From positions 62,001-126,000 of the forward strand of contig JAHZKX010000047.1 in NCBI GenBank assembly GCA_022600195.1: a stretch of DNA of 64,000 bases, given 5' to 3'. Position numbers and translations under genes: made by a program. Below the pieces are notes generated by a model, which ran no database searches, was not told the origin of the DNA, and worked only from the letters and a program-made list of their open reading frames with translations. This DNA is from Planctomycetota bacterium. GTDB taxonomy: Bacteria > Planctomycetota > Planctomycetia > Planctomycetales > Planctomycetaceae. Of this stretch, positions 56,611-64,000 are shown in pieces (the stretch's first letter is position 1; every line of letters starts with the position of its first letter).

Positions 56611-57508
56611 AGTCTGTTGTCATTCTCAAGTCTGGAACCAAATGTGCGGGAACCTGTTTCAGTATTGTACTGATCTCCAGCGTCGGAATAAAACCATCCC
56701 GCAGAGCGACGAACAGGGTCGCGACGATCAAGTCTGCTGTTGTACCCGGGTTCCGCTGATTTCCATTGAATCGCAACCAGGAATCGAACGGGGCGAGACT
56801 TGCGCCAAATTGCTCGGCTTGTAAAACTTCACTTGCATAGACGGCAGACTGCTGCGCCTCTTCGATGCCACATTTTCGTGCGATTAAAGTATCCGGGAAA
56901 TCAGACATTAATCGAAGTTGCAACCGAATGACGGCTTCCTCCCAGTCCGCACATTGATTCCAGAACGTTTGCAGGGCTGGTACTGCTGTGCCTAGTATGA
57001 TGTTAAAATTATTCGCGTATTCGCTGGCGATTGAATCATGATCGGCCGCCAGGCACATTACCTCACGGAGTGTACTCGTGGGTTCCGTGGAAATATCTTC
57101 TGCTTCCGTTTTTCCCAGGCCACCCGGTTTAGCCATTCGAATTGCTTCATAAACTTCTATCGCGTCCTGATTCGTTAACTGCTGCAAAACTTCGTGAATC
57201 CCCTCTGCGATTGTTGTTTCGCGAGGGACGGCCGCCAAGGGAGCCAGTAACAGTACCATACCGAGATTGGAGTTGCTGGAACTGACTTGTTGGGTTTCTT
57301 TGATGCATTTCTTAATGAAGAAGCCAATTTTATGCGGATCGATCTCCGCTAGAATTGGTGCAATTACCGCAGCAGATTTCGCAAAATCGGTATAAGTTAG
57401 ATCGGGAAAAGAGGCCTCAGGGTGTACGTTTCCCGGTTTTCTGGCGGTTGCTTCTATCAGGCACGCCCGGTAGATAAAGTCTTCAAGTTGTCGATTATTT
57501 TTGCTCAT
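56603..57508 (-). CDS. CitG-family (triphosphoribosyl-dephospho-CoA synthase-like) protein
   Basis: CitG makes the prosthetic-group precursor of citrate or malonate lyases, but homologues also occur in tetrahydromethanopterin (H4MPT) gene clusters of methylotrophs and planctomycetes. The 301-residue product has ACLIEATARKPGNVHPEA, SNSNLGMVLLLAPLAAV and NPGTTADLIVATLF, the family core. No citrate or malonate decarboxylase genes lie nearby. The overlap of 8 bp with a PTPS-family gene favours a pterin or folate-type pathway. I recall a CitG-like open reading frame in H4MPT clusters of methylotrophs; this link is from memory. ATG at 57508. Confidence 0.88.
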   Translation of the reverse strand: MSKNNRQLEDFIYRACLIEATARKPGNVHPEASFPDLTYTDFAKSAAVIAPILAEIDPHKIGFFIKKCIKETQQVSSSNSNLGMVLLLAPLAAVPRETTIAEGIHEVLQQLTNQDAIEVYEAIRMAKPGGLGKTEAEDISTEPTSTLREVMCLAADHDSIASEYANNFNIILGTAVPALQTFWNQCADWEEAVIRLQLRLMSDFPDTLIARKCGIEEAQQSAVYASEVLQAEQFGASLAPFDSWLRFNGNQRNPGTTADLIVATLFVALRDGFIPTLEISTILKQVPAHLVPDLRMTTDYE

Positions 57509-57673
57509 TGGGCTCTGTTAGATTGATGGCCAGCAGGTTTCCGCGTACAACAGTATGTAAAGGATCTTAATTATCCTGCTGAGGTTCTATTTGGCGTTTT
57601 TAATTTTGCAGGATGGACTCAGGGAAATGAAGTCCCTGGCATCATGAACTGACCAGGTAACAGGAATTGTTTT

Positions 57674-58606
57674 ATGAGCTCCCCAATCGAGAAGCAGCAA
57701 CTGCAAACCGTACATATTGTGCCTTTGACGGCTTTTGATCAGAACGATCAAATAAATGTCGATGTACAAGCATCTCACACGGCTAAGTTATACGAAGCAG
57801 GGATGCGCGTTTTTCTACCCGGTGCGGGTACTAGTGAATTTCATAGTCTGCTTCCAGAGGAAATCGTGGAACTGGTAAAAATTACCCGTGAATCCACGGG
57901 TCCGGATGCACTCATTTTTGCTCCGATAGGGTATCAGGTCGGCATCGCCTGTCAGACGGCCATTGATTCCATGAAAGCCGGTGCCACGGGGATTATGTTT
58001 ATGCCTTTCGCCCATCCTTATATGAGTGATCGTGGCGCTGAAGAATATTATCTCAGTGTGATGGATGCGGCAGACTGCCCGACCTTGTATTACAAAAAAT
58101 CTGATATTCCCAGTGATGCACTTCTTTTGAAATTAGGCGCTGATAAGCGATCGATTGGAGTCAAATATTCGGTGAACCAGATGCATCAGTTCCGGACGAC
58201 GGTCACCGCTGATGAACATGGCCTGGAATGGATTTGCGGTTCCGCAGAACGTTTTGCACCTTATTATATGCTGGCTGGTTCTGGTGGATTTACCAGTGGA
58301 GCCGGGAATATTTGTCCACATTTATCTTTAGCAATGCATGTGGCTTTTGCTGCTGGTGATTACGCTGAAGGCATGCGAATTCAACAACTGATTCTGCCCA
58401 TTGAAGATTACCGGGCCAGAGCAGGAGACAGTTTTAATATCAGTATGCTGAAGTATGCAATTACTTTGAAGGGCGCTGACTTCGGTCCACCGCGGCCTCC
58501 TCAGCGGACTCTGACTTCTGAGCAGGAAACAGAGATTCGTCAGTTGATGGAACCTGTTTTACAGGCCGAAGCAAAATTAGCGCAACAAAAAAGCCCTGTT
58601 TCGTAA
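57674..58606 (+). CDS. DapA/KDG-dehydratase-family aldolase
   Basis: The family (dihydrodipicolinate synthase/N-acetylneuraminate lyase) forms a Schiff base with a lysine in a TIM barrel. The 310-residue product shows GAGTSEFHSLLPEE in place of the classic GTTGE. This is closer to the GGTGEFFSLTPDE form of 5-dehydro-4-deoxyglucarate dehydratases. It also has TLYYKKSDIP with the conserved Tyr, and SIGVKYSVNQ with the Schiff-base Lys. It is therefore probably not a lysine-biosynthesis DapA; a sugar-acid substrate is likelier but unproven. AGGA lies about 10 bases before the ATG. It diverges from the CitG gene and converges on fusA; the fusA terminator overlaps its last codons. Confidence 0.9.
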   Translation: MSSPIEKQQLQTVHIVPLTAFDQNDQINVDVQASHTAKLYEAGMRVFLPGAGTSEFHSLLPEEIVELVKITRESTGPDALIFAPIGYQVGIACQTAIDSMKAGATGIMFMPFAHPYMSDRGAEEYYLSVMDAADCPTLYYKKSDIPSDALLLKLGADKRSIGVKYSVNQMHQFRTTVTADEHGLEWICGSAERFAPYYMLAGSGGFTSGAGNICPHLSLAMHVAFAAGDYAEGMRIQQLILPIEDYRARAGDSFNISMLKYAITLKGADFGPPRPPQRTLTSEQETEIRQLMEPVLQAEAKLAQQKSPVS

Positions 58607-58618
58607 AACGGGGCCTTT
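58587..58618 (-). terminator. Intrinsic terminator of fusA, overlapping the end of the aldolase gene
   Basis: On the minus strand a GC-rich stem (58617-58606 with 58601-58591, one G-U pair and one bulge, 4-nt loop) is followed by six T (58592-58587). It lies 16 bp after the fusA stop and covers the last codons of the convergent gene at 57674. Confidence 0.75.
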
Positions 58619-58633
58619 GGGTCTGTGCGAAAA

Positions 58634-60778
58634 CTAGGCAGTTGCCAGTCGTTCTTCTTTTTCTTTCAGGCGACGTGCTACCACTTCTTCCTGAATGTTT
58701 CGTGGCACCTGGGCATAGCGGGAGAATTCCATGCTGAATCCCCCTTTACCCTGTGTCATGGAACGTAGTTCGTTGGCATAGTCAAACATATTTGCCAGAG
58801 GTACTTCCGCGATGAAAACACTGGTTCCCAATTTGGTTTCAGAAGTGTTGATCACACCACGCTTCTGAGCCACATGGCCAGAAACAGAGCCCTGATATTC
58901 TTCAGGAACTTCTACTTCCAGTTTCATAATGGGCTCTAAAAGTGCCATGTTCGATTTCTTCAGTGCATCTCGCATGCAGTTGAATCCAGCGACATTAAAT
59001 GCCATTTCCGAAGAGTCAACATCATGGTAGCTACCATCAGAAAGTGTGGCTTTGACTCCCACGACTTCACACTCGCAAAGGGGGCCTTTGACCAACGCTC
59101 GTTGAAAACCTTTATCAACGGCAGGAATGTATTCTCGTGGAATACGTCCCTGGCTGATATCGTTGACGAATTCATAAGTTTCACTATCGTTTTCGACAGG
59201 CGTCGGTTCAATTTTACCAACCACGTGGGCGTACTGACCGGAACCACCAGTCTGCTTCTTGTGTTTGTGATTGTATTCAACGGGAATGGTAGGTGTCTCA
59301 CGATAGGCAACTTTTGGCTCACCAATGATACATTCTACTTTGTATTCACGTTTGATGCGTTCGATATAGACGTCAAGGTGTAACTGACCCATTCCGGCGA
59401 TAATCGTCTGATTGGTTTCTTCATCGGTCATCACATGGAAAGTAGGATCTTCACGATTGAAGCGTTGAATTGCCTTTGCCAGTCGGTCCGCACCATCACG
59501 GTCGAGTGGTTCGATCGAAAGACGAATCACAGGTTCTGGGACGAAGATACTTTCCAGGGCAAAGTTGACGTCATCAGTACAGAAGGTATCCCCTGAGGCA
59601 CACTCCATACCGACGGCGGCAATAATGTCACCAGCTTCACCGCAATCAACGTCTTCACGGCTATCGGCGTGCATACGCACCAATCGACCAAAGCGAGTGG
59701 ACTTCCCGGTTCGGGTGTTGATATAACTCTTGCCTTTTTCGATTTTGCCCTGATAGATACGCATATAAGTCAATTGGCCAAATGTTTCATCGACAATTTT
59801 GAATGCCATTGATACCAGAGGTTTATCGGATGAGTGTGACAGTTTGGTTCGGAATAATTCACTGTTCGTATCTTCCTGACCTTCTTTGATTGCTTTCAGT
59901 TGTGCGTCCAGATCAATTGCAGAGATCTCACGGTCAAGCGGGCTGGGCAGGAATCGTACGACTGCGTCGAGCAGAGTTTGTACGCCTTTGTTTTTGAACG
60001 CGGTACCCATCATGACTGGCGTGATTTCATGGGAAAGCGTTGCATCACGGATGACTTTGTAGATATCTTCAACTGGAACTTCTGCTTCTTCAAGCAGGGC
60101 TACCATCAAATCGTCGCTGAACATGGAGAGCGTTTCCAGCATGGTAGCTCGGGCTTCTTCCGCAGTCTCTTTGAACTCTTCGGGAATTTCGCCAAAAACT
60201 TCGTCTTCACCTTGTTCGCCCGTGTAAGTGACTGCCTGCATTGTGACCAGATCAACCACACCTTCGAACTGGGCGCCTTCACCCATTGGAATCTGAAGCG
60301 GCAGGGCAACAACATGCAGTTTATCACCGATTTGCTTGATCACACTGGCAGAGTCTGCACCGGTGCGGTCCATTTTATTGATGAACGCAATCCGGGGAAC
60401 GCCATAACGTTTCATTTGCCGGTCAACAGTTAAGGACTGGCTTTGTACGCCACCGACAGAGCAGAGCACAAGTACCGCACCATCGAGCACACGTAAGCTA
60501 CGTTCCACTTCTACAGTGAAGTCAACGTGGCCCGGTGTATCAATAATGTTGATCGTTGTATCTTTCCACTCGACCTGGGTCGCAGCAGAGGCAATTGTGA
60601 TTCCTCGCTCGCGCTCAAGGTCCATACTATCCATTGTAGCGCCACCATCGCCGCCACGAACTTCACGTACTTTGTGAATTCGTCCTGAGTAATAGAGTAC
60701 TCGTTCGGTAAGTGTGGTTTTACCAGAATCGATGTGAGCCGAAATTCCAATGTTTCGATACTTGTCCAGATTTTTCAT
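58634..60778 (-). CDS. fusA: Elongation factor G, EF-G1 of the spirochaete/planctomycete/mitochondrial type
   Basis: EF-G drives ribosomal translocation. The 714-residue protein has all five domains, G1 AHIDSGKT (14-21), RGITI switch I, DTPGHVDF switch II and NKMD. Two details mark the lineage. Ser18 replaces the Ala of standard bacterial EF-G (AHIDAGKT), and the sequence after it runs [21 protein letters not shown], close to mitochondrial EF-G1. Published phylogenies place such proteins in a spirochaete, planctomycete and delta-proteobacterial group (spdEFG1). Unlike standard fusA it is not in a str operon: no rpsL, rpsG or tuf lies nearby. The 430-bp upstream gap holds tandem hairpins and no clear Shine-Dalgarno sequence. 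Confidence 0.96.
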   Translation of the reverse strand: MKNLDKYRNIGISAHIDSGKTTLTERVLYYSGRIHKVREVRGGDGGATMDSMDLERERGITIASAATQVEWKDTTINIIDTPGHVDFTVEVERSLRVLDGAVLVLCSVGGVQSQSLTVDRQMKRYGVPRIAFINKMDRTGADSASVIKQIGDKLHVVALPLQIPMGEGAQFEGVVDLVTMQAVTYTGEQGEDEVFGEIPEEFKETAEEARATMLETLSMFSDDLMVALLEEAEVPVEDIYKVIRDATLSHEITPVMMGTAFKNKGVQTLLDAVVRFLPSPLDREISAIDLDAQLKAIKEGQEDTNSELFRTKLSHSSDKPLVSMAFKIVDETFGQLTYMRIYQGKIEKGKSYINTRTGKSTRFGRLVRMHADSREDVDCGEAGDIIAAVGMECASGDTFCTDDVNFALESIFVPEPVIRLSIEPLDRDGADRLAKAIQRFNREDPTFHVMTDEETNQTIIAGMGQLHLDVYIERIKREYKVECIIGEPKVAYRETPTIPVEYNHKHKKQTGGSGQYAHVVGKIEPTPVENDSETYEFVNDISQGRIPREYIPAVDKGFQRALVKGPLCECEVVGVKATLSDGSYHDVDSSEMAFNVAGFNCMRDALKKSNMALLEPIMKLEVEVPEEYQGSVSGHVAQKRGVINTSETKLGTSVFIAEVPLANMFDYANELRSMTQGKGGFSMEFSRYAQVPRNIQEEVVARRLKEKEERLATA

Positions 60779-60898
60779 GGCTTTGATGAACGTTTACTAA
60801 AGGTAACATGTGTTAGATATAAAGCGGACGGCAACATACCGACCTTGATAAGAACTCAATTCTAATCGGAAACTTTTGTGAGAAGAATTACTCAAGCT

Positions 60899-60947
60899 TT
60901 TTACAGGGGAAGGCCCTGCAAAATCGCATCACACTACTATTGTGATG
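60899..60947 (-). promoter_or_regulatory. Tandem hairpins in the fusA leader
   Basis: Hairpin 1: CATCACA/TGTGATG (60927-60933 with 60941-60947, 7-nt loop). Hairpin 2: a 10-bp stem with one mismatch (60899-60908 with 60914-60923, 5-nt loop). They stand 3 bp apart, about 120-170 bp upstream of fusA. They could be leader structures or a second terminator. Confidence 0.35.
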
Positions 60948-61149
60948 GTTGATCCAGCAGGTTTAATCAACTGGGGATCACTGACATCGAGATCATTTCG
61001 CAAGTAGACAATCTGAGCGTAAGGTGTGAGCGTAGAATCTTATCCTTGTATCGTCTTCGGGGGAAGAGGATTTTTGGTTAAATTCCGAAAACTCGCTGAT
61101 TATTCACGTATTTAGTTTAACCGAAAAAGTGAGCAATGGAAAGCAAAAG

Positions 61150-61185
61150 AAACAGGGAGAGATTCAAAGGACCCTCTCCCTGTTT
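61150..61185 (-). terminator. Intrinsic terminator of ppdK
   Basis: A perfect 12-bp stem, AAACAGGGAGAG (61150-61161) with its inverse at 61174-61185, has a 12-nt loop. On the minus strand it is followed by a T-rich stretch (CTTTTGCTTT). It lies 24 bp after the ppdK stop. Confidence 0.8.
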
Positions 61186-61209
61186 TGTAAGTGTTTGTTG
61201 TAAAAAGCT

Positions 61210-63942
<2,733 letters not shown>

Positions 63943-64000
63943 ACTTATTTCCTCATAATGTTAATCGACTGGGGCTTCGGTTTCTTCACGCAAAGAAACC

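Larger units (their letters stand above)
60779..61209. other. 431-bp gap between ppdK and fusA
   Basis: Reading along the minus strand it holds the ppdK terminator, then about 200 bp without recognised signals, then two hairpins about 120-170 bp before fusA. The fusA promoter must lie here, but I found no convincing -35/-10 pair. Confidence 0.5.

Overview
The window looks like chromosomal DNA of a planctomycete with moderate GC, close to the Gimesia/Planctomyces group. Evidence is family content: DUF1549/DUF1553 and DUF1501 proteins in tandem, a secreted PQQ-type beta-propeller, giant secreted proteins with C-terminal membrane bundles, an NPCBM-domain protein, a MoxR-DUF58-vWA operon, and an EF-G whose Walker A reads AHIDSGKT as in the mitochondrial/planctomycete EF-G1 lineage. 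I found no rRNA, tRNA, CRISPR array, insertion sequence, phage gene or integrase, so this is a core-like region rather than an island.

Layout. 1-2.3 kb (minus): part of a Tad/Flp pilus locus (cpaA, tadE, cpaB) running off the left edge, with a candidate promoter and an 11-bp direct repeat upstream. 2.9-14 kb (plus): an inositol-monophosphatase-family gene, then two overlapping genes for giant envelope proteins of 1158 and 2224 residues. The second looks like two such proteins fused, with a signal-peptide-like segment in the middle. 14.1-23.2 kb (minus): six closely spaced genes behind an extended -10 promoter: a Q-rich coiled-coil secreted protein, a helical secreted protein, an NPCBM protein, an HtrA-type protease with an intact triad, and two HtrA paralogues that have lost catalytic residues. 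The last of these also carries an esterase-like domain lacking its nucleophile. 23.4-32.7 kb (minus): MoxR ATPase, DUF58, BatA-like vWA, vWA/amidotransferase-like and a DUF4175-like membrane protein. The two blocks are contiguous, on one strand, and may form one envelope maintenance system.

33-41.4 kb (minus): purL with an N-terminal extension resembling two PurS modules, tyrA, a PQQ propeller protein, and a DUF1501/DUF1549 pair. 41.6-45.5 kb (plus): a polytopic membrane protein and a second, EF-G II-like GTPase. 45.7-49.7 kb (minus): a 1337-residue cytoplasmic protein of unknown function. 50.3-55.2 kb (plus): a TolQ/MotA-like channel with a long coiled-coil tail and two single-span TolR/ExbD-like partners, probably an ion-driven envelope machine. 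55.2-57.5 kb (minus): CitG-family, PTPS/QueD-family and thioredoxin-TPR genes; the first two may serve pterin (possibly tetrahydromethanopterin) synthesis. 57.7-58.6 kb (plus): a DapA/KDG-dehydratase-family enzyme. 58.6-64 kb (minus): fusA and ppdK, each with a convincing intrinsic terminator.

The strongest leads are the active-plus-two-inactive HtrA set beside the MoxR/vWA operon, the fused giant envelope protein, and the TolQ/TolR-like trio with oversized partners. All functional links between neighbours are inferred from gene order and overlap. No searches or structure predictions were run.
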